DNA of 64,000 nt, taken from assembly GCA_024642725.1 (NCBI GenBank), contig JAHEAO010000011.1, positions 1-64,000 on the forward strand, read 5' to 3'. This DNA is from Paracoccaceae bacterium (lineage in GTDB: Bacteria; Pseudomonadota; Alphaproteobacteria; Rhodobacterales; Rhodobacteraceae). Shown here in pieces: positions 47,982-56,745 of this stretch. Under the pieces are notes generated by a model, which was not told where the DNA came from, made no database searches, and worked only from the letters and a program-made list of their open reading frames with translations. A program made the position numbers and the translations under genes. The number at the start of each line of letters is the position of its first letter. The stretch's first letter is position 1.

Positions 47982-49168
47982 GCGGCGGCTTTCTTCGGTT
48001 GACTTGTCGTCGTGCGATAATATTGCTGCGCGGCGGCGACGCCCGACCCCAGCTTAACATCAAGACCCAGATCAGCCATGACCATTTCCGCCGTCGCGAT
48101 GCCCGCGAGCGCCATCACGTCAGTCATAGAGCCAAGATGACCGATACGGAAGACTTTGCCGGCAACCTCGCCAAGGCCCGTGCCAAATGCGACTTGGTAG
48201 GACTTGGCGGCATGTTCGACGATGCGAGTCGCGTTGAATCCCTCGGGCGTGCGAATGGCGCTGACTGTATCCGAATACAGGTCTGGCGATGCGGCACACA
48301 GCTTCAAGCCCCAGGCGCCGACTGCCGCACGAACACCTTGGGCAATCCGCGCATGCCGGGCAAAGACATTCTCGAGCCCCTCCGCCAAAAGTTGGTTTGA
48401 AGCATAGTTGAGACCGTTCAATAGTCCAACCGGAGGTGTGTAGGGGAAGCCGCTCGCAGCGTAGCCCTTGGCCATGTCCCGGATGTCGAAGAAGGTGCGG
48501 GGCAGCTTTGCGCTCTCAACCGAAGCCATGGCTTTTTTCGAGAATGCGACAATCGCGAGGCCTGCCGGCAGCATGAACCCCTTTTGACTTCCGGTGACGG
48601 CAATGTCGACGCCCCAGTCATCCATCCGGAAGTCCATCGAGCCAATCGAACTAACACCATCGACGAGAAGCAGAGCTGGATGCTTTGCCGCGTCGAGAGC
48701 ACGCCGGACCGCGGCGATATCCGATTTGACCCCTGTTGCCGTTTCGTTATGCGTGGCCAGAACCGCTCTGATTTCGTGGCCGGTATCGGCCGTCAAGATC
48801 TCTTCATAGCGGTCGGCGGGAATGCCCTTGCCCCATGGAACCTCGACAACCGTCATGTTCAGGCCGTGGCGGTTGCACATGTCGATCCATCGATGGCTGA
48901 ACATCCCATTGCGCGCAGCCAGAACCTTGTCACCGGGGGAAAGTGTATTGGTCAGCGCAGTTTCCCAACCTCCGGTTCCGGTCGACGGGAAAAAGAAAAC
49001 TTCAGCGGTTTTCGATTTCAACACCTTCTGCACATTGCTGCGCGCCGGGTGAAGAATTTCACCAAACAGCGGTGAACGATGATCGAGCGTTGGCATGTCA
49101 CAGGCACGGCGCACTTCCTCTGGAATGTTTGTCGGTCCGGGAATGAAAACTGGGTTCTGGAAACTCAT
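47978..49168 (-). CDS. bhcA: Aspartate-glyoxylate aminotransferase BhcA
   Basis: A 396-residue PLP transaminase of the serine-glyoxylate aminotransferase (class V) family. In the cycle it aminates glyoxylate to glycine with aspartate, yielding oxaloacetate. 'FIPGPTNIPEEVRRACDMPTLDHRSPLFGEI' is the family N-terminus, and the PLP lysine is Lys196 in 'DIAVTGSQKGFMLPAGLAIVAFS'. GAGGAGG lies just before ATG 49168, so the longer frame to 49198 is not used. First gene of bhcABCD, divergent from bhcR. Confidence 0.95.
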   Translation of the reverse strand: MSFQNPVFIPGPTNIPEEVRRACDMPTLDHRSPLFGEILHPARSNVQKVLKSKTAEVFFFPSTGTGGWETALTNTLSPGDKVLAARNGMFSHRWIDMCNRHGLNMTVVEVPWGKGIPADRYEEILTADTGHEIRAVLATHNETATGVKSDIAAVRRALDAAKHPALLLVDGVSSIGSMDFRMDDWGVDIAVTGSQKGFMLPAGLAIVAFSKKAMASVESAKLPRTFFDIRDMAKGYAASGFPYTPPVGLLNGLNYASNQLLAEGLENVFARHARIAQGVRAAVGAWGLKLCAASPDLYSDTVSAIRTPEGFNATRIVEHAAKSYQVAFGTGLGEVAGKVFRIGHLGSMTDVMALAGIATAEMVMADLGLDVKLGSGVAAAQQYYRTTTSQPKKAAA

Positions 49169-49231
49169 GGTGCCCTCCTCACGGGTGTCAGAGTGCATAA
49201 TTTCCTACTGGTTCACGGAATGCAATTTTTT

Positions 49232-49246
49232 TGAAATGTTTTTTCA
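49232..49246. promoter_or_regulatory. Candidate BhcR operator, bhcA-proximal
   Basis: Inverted repeat TGAAA-N5-TTTCA in the bhcA/bhcR intergenic region. The same 15-base arrangement recurs near bhcR. IclR regulators bind such palindromes; BhcR is the obvious protein. Confidence 0.65.
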
Positions 49247-49292
49247 TTTTTTGACAAGCCGGATTATGCGGGGAATTTCAGGGGCTTGCTTT

Positions 49293-49317
49293 TTTCATAT
49301 ATTGAAATGTATTTTCA
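49293..49317. promoter_or_regulatory. Candidate BhcR operator, three alternating half-sites
   Basis: TTTCA (49293-49297), TGAAA (49303-49307) and TTTCA (49313-49317), each ten bases apart. It lies 17 bases before the bhcR start, so it could also mediate autoregulation. Confidence 0.65.
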
Positions 49318-49334
49318 GAAATGGGGGCGCGTAA

Positions 49335-50159
49335 ATGGCTGAGCCTAGAAAGCGTGGGCGACCGAAGGGTTTCCACGACAAGACAGAACAGAACACGATT
49401 CAATCCCTCGATCGGGCGATGGAGGTGCTGGAGCATCTTGCCGAAGTGCCTGGCCCGACGCTGACGGAACTGGCAGAGCGGTTGGACCAGTCACCGGCGA
49501 CGATCTACCGGATACTTGTCACCTTGCAGAACCGGGGGATGGTCGAAATCGAAAGCGAGCACCAAACCTGGTTCATCGGACCCAAAGCCTTTCTCGTCGG
49601 TTCATCCTTTCTGCGTCGCACCGGATTGGTTGAGCGCAGCCGGCCAGTCATGCGTTGGCTCATGGAAGAAACCGGGGAGACTGCGAACCTTGGCATTGAG
49701 CGACGCGATCAGGTTCTTTTCGTAAGCCAGGTAGAAACTCATGCATCGATCCGTGCCTTCTTTCCGCCTGGGACGCAATCGCCGATGCACGCATCCGGCA
49801 TTGGCAAAGCGTTGCTCGCGCAATATCCGGCTGCTCGTATCGACAAGATTCTGGCCGTTGGGCTAGAGCGATTCACGCCAACGACGTTCACAAACCCTGA
49901 TCTTCTGAGGCGTGAACTCAGAGAGATACATGAGCGCGGCTATTCAGTTGATAACGAGGAGCGCTCGGAAGGCATGCGGTGTATCGCCGCCGCCATATTC
50001 GACGCGACGGGCGAAGCCGTGGCGGGCGTTTCCGTCTCCGGCCCGGTTAGCCGGGTAACCATGGCGGATGTAGACCGGCTGGGGCAAGTCGTTGCGGGCG
50101 TCGCGCGCGAAATATCACTTGGGCTGGGCGCACGGGTCGGAACGGGAGCGGACGGGTAA
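49335..50159 (+). CDS. bhcR: IclR-family regulator BhcR
   Basis: A 274-residue IclR regulator, expected to control bhcABCD in response to glyoxylate (known for Paracoccus BhcR). The winged-helix domain is 'TIQSLDRAMEVLEHLAEVPGPTLTELAERLDQSPATIYRILVTLQNRGMVEIE'; the effector domain includes 'FFPPGTQSPMHASGIGKALLAQYP' and 'ERGYSVDNEERSEGMRCIAAAIFDATGEAVAGVSVSGPVSRVT'. The N-terminal 'AEPRKRGRPKGFHDK' is an AT-hook-like tail. GGGGGC is just upstream of the start. Confidence 0.94.
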   Translation: MAEPRKRGRPKGFHDKTEQNTIQSLDRAMEVLEHLAEVPGPTLTELAERLDQSPATIYRILVTLQNRGMVEIESEHQTWFIGPKAFLVGSSFLRRTGLVERSRPVMRWLMEETGETANLGIERRDQVLFVSQVETHASIRAFFPPGTQSPMHASGIGKALLAQYPAARIDKILAVGLERFTPTTFTNPDLLRRELREIHERGYSVDNEERSEGMRCIAAAIFDATGEAVAGVSVSGPVSRVTMADVDRLGQVVAGVAREISLGLGARVGTGADG

Positions 50160-50329
50160 TCCTTGTTGCGTCCCTATTGCCGCCCCGAAAAGCGACAATC
50201 GGTCGTGCCTTGGTATCCAAATACCACGGTATCGGCCAAAAACATCCCGAACGACGCTGACAGCGACAATAGGATGCGTCATAGTCGGGACAACGATAAT
50301 ACGCTGCAACAAGCGGCAAGATACGGGCA

Positions 50330-51052
50330 ATGGAGGCATTGCAGAAATTGACAGAGTCCCGCGAAGCGACGATTCTTGCGACCTATCACAGTATTGAAGT
50401 GCCTGAGGCACCGCATTTCGGTCCCGGCATGATCAAGTCGATGAACGAAGGTCGATATGAGCATCGAGAGATTCAGGCCGGTCTTGCTGTGATCGGCCCC
50501 GGAGCGCGCATTCTTGAGATGGGCGCGGGGTCCGGTGTCGTCGGCGCGGCAATTGCAAAGAACTGCAAGGCTGAACGAGTCGTGTCGATAGAGGCCAACC
50601 CGAATTTGCTGCCCTATATCTCTGAACTGTACTTGCGCAACAACTTGGCAGATGTGATCGCTGTGCGCGACGGCGTCTTCTTGAGCGAACCAAACCCGCC
50701 GGCGGCAGTCGATTTCTTTCTGCGCGGTAACTTTCTGGGTTCGGGGCTGACAGTGATCAAGAACCCTGAGAAAGCGCGCAAGGTAACGGTGCCGACGATT
50801 TCTTATGACGCGCTGCGTGCGGAATTTCCCCACGATGTTATTGTAATGGATATCGAAGGGGCGGAACTGGAATTCCTGCGCCATGCCAACCTGGACGGGG
50901 TGCATACCATCGTTTCTGAAATGCACCGCGACATATATGGCCGCGAAGGCATGAAGGAGTGTCGTGCAAATCTTGCCAGATCCGGGTTCGAGATGGACGG
51001 TAAGAATTCAAAGGCCGGTGTCCACGTCTATTGCCGGAAGGCCGCTAAATGA
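50330..51052 (+). CDS. FkbM-family methyltransferase (first copy)
   Basis: A 240-residue class I SAM methyltransferase of the FkbM group, commonly acting on sugars or polyketides. The SAM site is 'GARILEMGAGSGVVGAAIAKNCKAERVVSIEANPNLLPYI', and 'VIVMDIEGAELEFLRHANLDGVHTIVSEMH' is the FkbM signature. The ribosome site before the ATG is poor. It opens a cluster with glycosyltransferases, so methylation of a glycan is plausible (inference). Confidence 0.85.
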   Translation: MEALQKLTESREATILATYHSIEVPEAPHFGPGMIKSMNEGRYEHREIQAGLAVIGPGARILEMGAGSGVVGAAIAKNCKAERVVSIEANPNLLPYISELYLRNNLADVIAVRDGVFLSEPNPPAAVDFFLRGNFLGSGLTVIKNPEKARKVTVPTISYDALRAEFPHDVIVMDIEGAELEFLRHANLDGVHTIVSEMHRDIYGREGMKECRANLARSGFEMDGKNSKAGVHVYCRKAAK

Positions 51053-51075
51053 TGGTGGGGCGGGTCTGACAGAGC

Positions 51076-53169
51076 ATGGCCAGGGCAGCTAAATGCGAAC
51101 CGAAAGCTCCGCCGAGGATCGCAGCAAATGCCGGCGAAGCCGCAAAGCTGGACGATTTCCTGTTGCCCGGCGAGTTCTGCGACGCCCGGTTCGTCCGGCG
51201 CTCCGACATCCTGTTCGTGACCTTCGACAATCTGGCATCGGTTGGGGAATACGATCCACCGCAGCCTTGGTTGGACGTCCGCACTGCGAAGAACGGTTTT
51301 TCCATTCTTGGGATCATGGCGAAGCGCAAGGACTGGTATCGCAATGCCTCTGGTCCGGAATTGTTGACCGGGCTGCGGGACGCAGGGTTCTTTGAGGGGT
51401 TCCGCAGGGTCGTCTTTACCGGCGCGTCGATGGGAGGATTTGCGGCGATCAGCCTGTCGTCCATCGTGCCCGGGAGCACCGTCATTGCCTTCAGCCCGCA
51501 AAGCACACTTTCGCGCGATATCGCTCCATTTGAAAAACGTTATCGCTATGCGCATAGGAAGTGGGACTGGACGAGTCCGGAATTTCTGGACGCCGCGGAC
51601 GCGGTGCCGCATGCCGAGGAGATCTTCCTCTTTTATGATCCCTTCGTACCCGAGGACCGGGCTCACGCGGACCGGCTGCAGGGGCCATCGGTGAGGCTGA
51701 TCAAATGCGGTCACTTCGGCCACAGGCTGATTCGGCAACTCAAGACTTGCGGGGCGCTTGACGCGGTCTTTCGCGATGTCGGGCGCGGCAGTTTTGATGA
51801 AGCGGCCTTTCGGAAATCTTTGCGGAAACGAAGAGAGGTGCGCCCGTGGAAGAAAGAGCTACTTGGGAACCTGTTAGCGTCGGGACATCAGAAACTGGCA
51901 TTGCGCGCGAGCGAGACATTTCTTGCCGATGAGCCGGGTGCGAAGTTCGCGAGGAAGGTCGTGGACGAAGCCGCGCAAGCGCTCGCAGCCAGTACCAACG
52001 CAGCCACGTCATCTCCGGAACCGGCAGAGCCGACCGATGCATCGGTTGAGAAATCGGATCTGGTTTCCGAAAGCGTTTCCAAGAATGGTCCTTTCAAGTC
52101 TGAAATCCTGGAACTTTCCAACGCGATTGTCGTGCCGGAACGAAATCATGACCGAAGGCTTGCATCCGGCGTGCTCTTGTCCGATCGGAGCTATTGCGAA
52201 TTGTCGCGGGCGTGGATACGGGCGGGAAAGTCCACGCCTGTGCCCTCGTTATCAAGTGACGAGAAGATCGAACGGCTGGAAGGACGGCACATGTTCGCCG
52301 GCCATATGCGCGGTCATTTCGGACATTTCCTGGTCGAGTCCACGGCGCGGCTCTGGGCGCTGGACCGTCTGCATGACCAGATCGACAGCGTATTGTACCT
52401 TCCTTACCGCGGCAGTGTGAAACAGACCCGGCGGGCGCTGTCCGCACACAAGAATTTCTTCGAGTTGCTCGACATCAAGGTGCCGATCCAGACCCATGGA
52501 ACCGCGATCGAGGTGGAGCATCTGATCGTCCCCGAACTCGGGTTCGGCTGGAAGGAGCGTTATGCGGGATCGCAAGGCTACCGGTCTTTCATGCGGGACC
52601 GTTTGGGTGAGAACATTGCACCTGACGGCGGGGAAAACCTCTATATTTCCAGGGCACAACTCGGAGCGCAGCGCGGTGGGGTGCTCGGCGAAACGGTGAT
52701 TGAGGATAACTTGCGTCTCCACGGATACGAGGTCTTCTATCCCGAGCAACATCCGATCGAAGTGCAGATCGCGCGTTACAGGGCTGCAAAGCGGATTGTT
52801 GCATTGGATGGTTCGGCGTTGCATCTCGCAGCATTCGTGATGCCCAAGGGTGGCAAGGTCGGGATCATCTTGCGCCGCTCGAACGCCAATGTCGCCGACT
52901 ACGTGCTCCAGTACCAGTCATTCTGCGGAATCACACCCGATGTGATCGACGTAATCCGGAAGGATTGGGTTTCGGCCGATGTGGCCAGGTCGGACTACCG
53001 CTCTGTTGGAGAACTTGATTTTGGCGATCTCTTTTCGCGGCTGAAATGGTTCGGGTACGTTCCGCCCGAGGCTGACCTGAGGTTACCGGACAAGGACGCC
53101 GTGTCCGAGATGCTAATGGCCTTCTCTGAGCGACGGGGAGAGGAGTTCACCGAACTACCGACGTCATGA
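51076..53169 (+). CDS. Alpha/beta-hydrolase fused to GT61-type glycosyltransferase
   Basis: A 697-residue two-part protein. Residues 40-225 look like an alpha/beta hydrolase: nucleophile elbow 'FTGASMGGFAA' (Ser118), Asp188 and His213 (CGHFGH) as candidate triad. A Ser/Pro/Ala-rich linker (about 290-345) follows. Residues 400-650 match the GT61/DUF563 glycosyltransferase family: 'HMRGHFGHFLVESTARLWALD', 'ENLYISRAQLGAQRGGVLGE' and 'KRIVALDGSALHLAAFVMPKGGKVGII'. The reading frame is continuous with no sign of an error. One enzyme may glycosylate and the other trim or deacylate; this is inference. Translation may couple to the FkbM gene 23 bases upstream. Confidence 0.8.
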   Translation: MARAAKCEPKAPPRIAANAGEAAKLDDFLLPGEFCDARFVRRSDILFVTFDNLASVGEYDPPQPWLDVRTAKNGFSILGIMAKRKDWYRNASGPELLTGLRDAGFFEGFRRVVFTGASMGGFAAISLSSIVPGSTVIAFSPQSTLSRDIAPFEKRYRYAHRKWDWTSPEFLDAADAVPHAEEIFLFYDPFVPEDRAHADRLQGPSVRLIKCGHFGHRLIRQLKTCGALDAVFRDVGRGSFDEAAFRKSLRKRREVRPWKKELLGNLLASGHQKLALRASETFLADEPGAKFARKVVDEAAQALAASTNAATSSPEPAEPTDASVEKSDLVSESVSKNGPFKSEILELSNAIVVPERNHDRRLASGVLLSDRSYCELSRAWIRAGKSTPVPSLSSDEKIERLEGRHMFAGHMRGHFGHFLVESTARLWALDRLHDQIDSVLYLPYRGSVKQTRRALSAHKNFFELLDIKVPIQTHGTAIEVEHLIVPELGFGWKERYAGSQGYRSFMRDRLGENIAPDGGENLYISRAQLGAQRGGVLGETVIEDNLRLHGYEVFYPEQHPIEVQIARYRAAKRIVALDGSALHLAAFVMPKGGKVGIILRRSNANVADYVLQYQSFCGITPDVIDVIRKDWVSADVARSDYRSVGELDFGDLFSRLKWFGYVPPEADLRLPDKDAVSEMLMAFSERRGEEFTELPTS

Positions 53170-53180
53170 GCAGGTTTTTC

Positions 53181-54935
53181 CTATCGATCGAAGACCAGCG
53201 TTCCGGTTTTTTCCATGCCGTCAGCAAGACCGAAGCCGTCCTTATTGAGCGCGGATGCAAGACGTAGCCCTTCTGGATCATCCGCGCCGAGCTGCCGGTC
53301 GGATACGATGATCCGCCGCAGTGAAGCCGAAGGGCATGTTGCCAGCATTGCCGCGTCAATTCGGTGATCACCAAGGAATAGCACAGTCGGCTTGAAATCC
53401 TGAATCAGGGCAGCAAGACCACTGGCCTGATCGGCGCCATCGGTCGCGAAGAACAAGGGGCCGTCGACGATCTTCAATCGTGGAGTGTCGCCCAGGCCGT
53501 TCAACTGCGCGGCTTCCCGTCCGAAATCGGCAAGAGCCCTTCGCTCTTCCTGTGCGAGGACGGTCAGATCTGGGAAGCATTTGCACGAAAGGATGGGCAG
53601 AAAACAGACCCCCGCGCCGACCTCCAGCAGACGATCCGCAGGAGCAAGAAGCTGGGCCCTGTACCGCGCCGCTCTGCGGTCGAATTTTCCCGATGCAACA
53701 TCGGCGAGGGCTGCAGGCGTGAATACCCTCGGGTCGACCGGAAGCAATACCTCGTGATTGGCGACGGTTTCAAAGGCAATATCGGTTGTGCGGTCAATGT
53801 GCCCCGTCAGGTACGGGCTGTTGTCAGCTTGCGAAGGATCAAACCCGGCAACACCAGCATTGCGGCGCTCTGCCTTCGGGCGGCTTTGCGATTTCTTTTC
53901 GACTTCGGACATCATTGCCGCGATCTTGGCAGGATCGCGCGCTTTAGGCGGTTTCGCTTCAATCTTGGTCAGCGGTATGTCGGAAGCGGCCAACAGGCTC
54001 TGTTTCAGTTCGGCATAGGCATCGGTCTTCTTGAAGTCGTCGAGCCGGGCTTCGATCCGGTCGAGCGCTTCGTTGTGCAGTCTATTTAGGACGGGATCGG
54101 TCAGGAGTTGAGTTGCTATCGCCGCGCGTTTGGCAGAGTAGCGAAGGATATTCGTATCCTTGACCTCGTTGCGGTCCTGCAGCGCCCAATAGTCGGCGTT
54201 GTATTTGTCTTTCTTCAGGTTGACGTTGCCGCGGAACTTTCGGACTGCATAGGCATCAATCGACTTGATGGCATAGTGGTTCATCTGCACCCAGTCATAG
54301 CCGATGGTGCGCCGGATGCTGCGCCAGCCGCGGAATTTGAAGTAATCCTCCATCGGCAGGCCAGACCCGTTCAGCCAGTGGATCGTGTCAGGAAAGTCGG
54401 TCTGCAAGTGCTTGTTCTTGATCGACGGGCGATGGATGCCAAGCTTCCAGTAGTCGGCATCGAATTTGAACAGAGTCTTTACCCCCCATCCCTTGTTCCA
54501 GAGCGGCGGGGCGGCATGGCAGTATTGTTCGGTCACCGGATCGCGGGACCAGTCGACAAGGCCGCCGGAGCCGAAGATGCGCCAAGTGACAACGATGCCG
54601 TTCGCGTCGCCGGCAGCAGAGAGCATACTGTCAAGCGATCCGTCGCCGTAGTTGATGCAGAGGAATTCGTCGGCATCGAAAACGAGCACCCAATCGCTGT
54701 CCTGCACGACCTTTTCGGCCTGCGCATGTTTGATGGCCGACGGCTGGGGTTTGATGCCTTCGGGGATGACATTGCGGCGGTGATGGCCAAGCCCTAGTTC
54801 TTCCAGGCGGATCAGCATGTCGTCGGTGCCGTCGGTGCAGTCGTTGGTATAGACCAAGATGTCGGTGAACCCAACCGCAAGGTGATGCGCGAACCATTCG
54901 ATCAGGTATGGCGCTTCATCTTTCATCATCGACAC
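53181..54935 (-). CDS. GT2-type glycosyltransferase with C-terminal Rossmann-like domain
   Basis: A 584-residue protein. Residues 1-300 are a GT2/GT92-like transferase: 'KDEAPYLIEWFAHHLAVGFTDILVYTNDCTDGTDDML' and DxD motif Asp87-Ala-Asp89 (VFDADEFL). A Lys/Pro-rich linker follows, then a region (about 425-580) with 'RLLEVGAGVCFLPILSCKCFPDLTVLAQEE', resembling a SAM-methyltransferase fold. The start is odd: the conserved KDE motif lies five residues in, the first start is GTG 54935, and an ATG 17 bases upstream (54952) is out of frame. A short N-terminal loss or sequence error is possible. Confidence 0.75.
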   Translation of the reverse strand: MSMMKDEAPYLIEWFAHHLAVGFTDILVYTNDCTDGTDDMLIRLEELGLGHHRRNVIPEGIKPQPSAIKHAQAEKVVQDSDWVLVFDADEFLCINYGDGSLDSMLSAAGDANGIVVTWRIFGSGGLVDWSRDPVTEQYCHAAPPLWNKGWGVKTLFKFDADYWKLGIHRPSIKNKHLQTDFPDTIHWLNGSGLPMEDYFKFRGWRSIRRTIGYDWVQMNHYAIKSIDAYAVRKFRGNVNLKKDKYNADYWALQDRNEVKDTNILRYSAKRAAIATQLLTDPVLNRLHNEALDRIEARLDDFKKTDAYAELKQSLLAASDIPLTKIEAKPPKARDPAKIAAMMSEVEKKSQSRPKAERRNAGVAGFDPSQADNSPYLTGHIDRTTDIAFETVANHEVLLPVDPRVFTPAALADVASGKFDRRAARYRAQLLAPADRLLEVGAGVCFLPILSCKCFPDLTVLAQEERRALADFGREAAQLNGLGDTPRLKIVDGPLFFATDGADQASGLAALIQDFKPTVLFLGDHRIDAAMLATCPSASLRRIIVSDRQLGADDPEGLRLASALNKDGFGLADGMEKTGTLVFDR

Positions 54936-55012
54936 GGCGGTGGTGCGGCCATGTGGGGATATGTGTCTTTGCAGGTCTATGGCTGCAGTCCCTTGAGCGC
55001 CGTCAGAAGCGC

Positions 55013-55822
55013 TTATTCGAGTGCGGATTCAGCATCGATGCCCTGCTTTTCGCACATCCTCGCGGCATAGCTGCCGGGCATCGGGGCGTTCTTGCGCCAC
55101 CATGGTTTGGTGCCATTGGTATAGAGGTGAACCGATAGCGTTTCATCGGTGAAATGGCCTTCAACATGCCCGTGGGGGTCATAGAAAATGTCGTTCAGTT
55201 GGAAGGGCACGGGATATAGGACTTCTCGGGGCCTGGCCTGATCAAATATTCCTGTGACTTTCGCAAAATGTGTAAAGGCTTGCGGTCCAAAGGCCGTGCG
55301 CTCTGCCGCATAGATGCGGGCTGCATGCGACAGGTTCTCGGGTTGCCGATCATACTTCTTGCGCTGGTTCTTGTTCCACCATGCCGGATAGTCCGGAAGG
55401 TTCTCGTAATAGTCCAGAAGCTGGTCCATGACCTCGCACTGGCTCGGCAGTGCGACAACACCGCAATTCAGGGCGCCGTTCAGCCCGTGGACGCCAAATA
55501 TGTAGTCGTCGTCCGGAAAGGCACGGTGGCAGTAGGCGTCGCAATCGATCCAGACGGCACCGGTAGCGCGGATCATCTTGTAGCGGAAGACGTTGGACAA
55601 GAACGAGGGGCTGGTGTCGCCGACAAGTTTCATGTCCATGTCCATGATCTCGGCGGCGGGCCGGATTTCGACGCCATCTGGGGCATTGGTCAGCTCGTCT
55701 GTGCAGTAAAGTGTAGTCGGGTGCCCGGCAGCGACATGCGATCTGAGGCAAAGCTGGTTGAGATAATGCAATCTCTCACCAATCCATAGCGATGCCACCG
55801 GGCGTCTCTTGAGTTCTGCCAT
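55013..55822 (-). CDS. DXD-type glycosyltransferase (Gly_transf_sug family)
   Basis: A 269-residue glycosyltransferase with a sugar-binding DXD motif: 'LSNVFRYKMIRATGAVWIDCDAYCHRAF' (Asp94-Cys-Asp96). The early 'ASLWIGERLHYLNQLCLRSHVAAGHPTTLYC' and the later 'LNGALNCGVVALPSQCEVMDQLL' fit the family that includes OCH1-like and capsular transferases. I prefer ATG 55822, since the family starts at 'VASLWIG'; the longer frame reaches 55951. It precedes the GT2 gene by 77 bases on the same strand. Confidence 0.82.
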   Translation of the reverse strand: MAELKRRPVASLWIGERLHYLNQLCLRSHVAAGHPTTLYCTDELTNAPDGVEIRPAAEIMDMDMKLVGDTSPSFLSNVFRYKMIRATGAVWIDCDAYCHRAFPDDDYIFGVHGLNGALNCGVVALPSQCEVMDQLLDYYENLPDYPAWWNKNQRKKYDRQPENLSHAARIYAAERTAFGPQAFTHFAKVTGIFDQARPREVLYPVPFQLNDIFYDPHGHVEGHFTDETLSVHLYTNGTKPWWRKNAPMPGSYAARMCEKQGIDAESALE

Positions 55823-56019
55823 CTTGCGCCTGTTCCTATAGCCTCGGCTGCCAAGAACCGATCCCGGCGCCAAGTGTTGTTGACAGTGGGATACCCCAAA
55901 TCGCAGGGCGGCGGAACCAATTTTTGAGAGTCCGCGCATCGACAGGGCCACCCCGAACCTCTAGAATTTCTGGGAGCCAAGCAAACAGAATAAACGCAGG
56001 TTGGCGTGAGGACGGGGCT

Positions 56020-56721
56020 TTGGGCATAAGTATCAATATCGCGACGCACATGGCGCGCTGCGCACCGTTGGTGGAAGGCAAGACCGATGGCATCATGCTG
56101 GGCCGCCAGAAGATGCATTTTCGCCCCAACTGGGGCAAACGCCTAGTGCGCAACATGGCCGCCATGGGCATGGACGTGCAAGAAGAAGCGTTGTTCCAAG
56201 AAGATGGTTTCTGCGAGTCGTTCCTTGCCGCGATCGGATGGCCCGCGCTCAAAAGCCTCGATTTCTCGGATATCGAGGGGGCTGAGTTCATTCACGATCT
56301 TTCAGATCCGATCGGACCCGATTTGAGGCAGAGATTTGATCTGATCTACGATGGCGGCACGACTGAGCATGTTTTCGATATCGCGGCTGCATTCCGCAAT
56401 GTGCACGGTATGCTCAAAGATGGTGGCGTGTTCATGTCCTGTGTTGGCAGCGATGGGTGGTTCGGGCATGGATTCTACCAAGTGGGCCCCGATGTGCCGT
56501 GGCGCTACTGGGGTGCCACGCTGGGTTACGAGGTTCTGGGGGTCTGGACTCTCCCGCGCGTCAAGGACGTGGCGCCAAAGGAAATCGCCGACCCAACCTA
56601 TACTCGTCGTGGAGCCGACCAGCGTTTCGATCAGCCGCAATTTCTGTTCTACGCGGTGCGCAAACAGGGCGAGAAGGACAGTTATCCACCAACGATTCAG
56701 TCGCATTATGTCGACTATTAG
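56020..56721 (+). CDS. Class I SAM-methyltransferase-like protein
   Basis: About 233 residues. 'SLDFSDIEGAEFIHDLSDPIGPDLRQRFDLIYDGGTTEHVFDIAAAFRNVHGMLKDGGVFMS' is the late half of a Rossmann methyltransferase, though the usual GxGxG is not clear. 'GWFGHGFYQVGPD' and 'YEVLGVWTLPRVKDV' resemble methyltransferases in polysaccharide clusters. The start is uncertain: TTG 56020 follows a GAGGACGGGG sequence; ATG 56050 and an upstream in-frame start at 55924 are alternatives. Divergent from the DXD transferase. Confidence 0.65.
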   Translation: MGISINIATHMARCAPLVEGKTDGIMLGRQKMHFRPNWGKRLVRNMAAMGMDVQEEALFQEDGFCESFLAAIGWPALKSLDFSDIEGAEFIHDLSDPIGPDLRQRFDLIYDGGTTEHVFDIAAAFRNVHGMLKDGGVFMSCVGSDGWFGHGFYQVGPDVPWRYWGATLGYEVLGVWTLPRVKDVAPKEIADPTYTRRGADQRFDQPQFLFYAVRKQGEKDSYPPTIQSHYVDY

Positions 56722-56745
56722 GGTTTTGCAGTGGCGGGGGGCGGA

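Noticed and set aside
50211-50226. TGGTAT-CCAA-ATACCA hairpin between bhcR and the first FkbM gene
   Set aside because: Short stem, no T-run, no link to a gene end; not enough to call an RNA or terminator.
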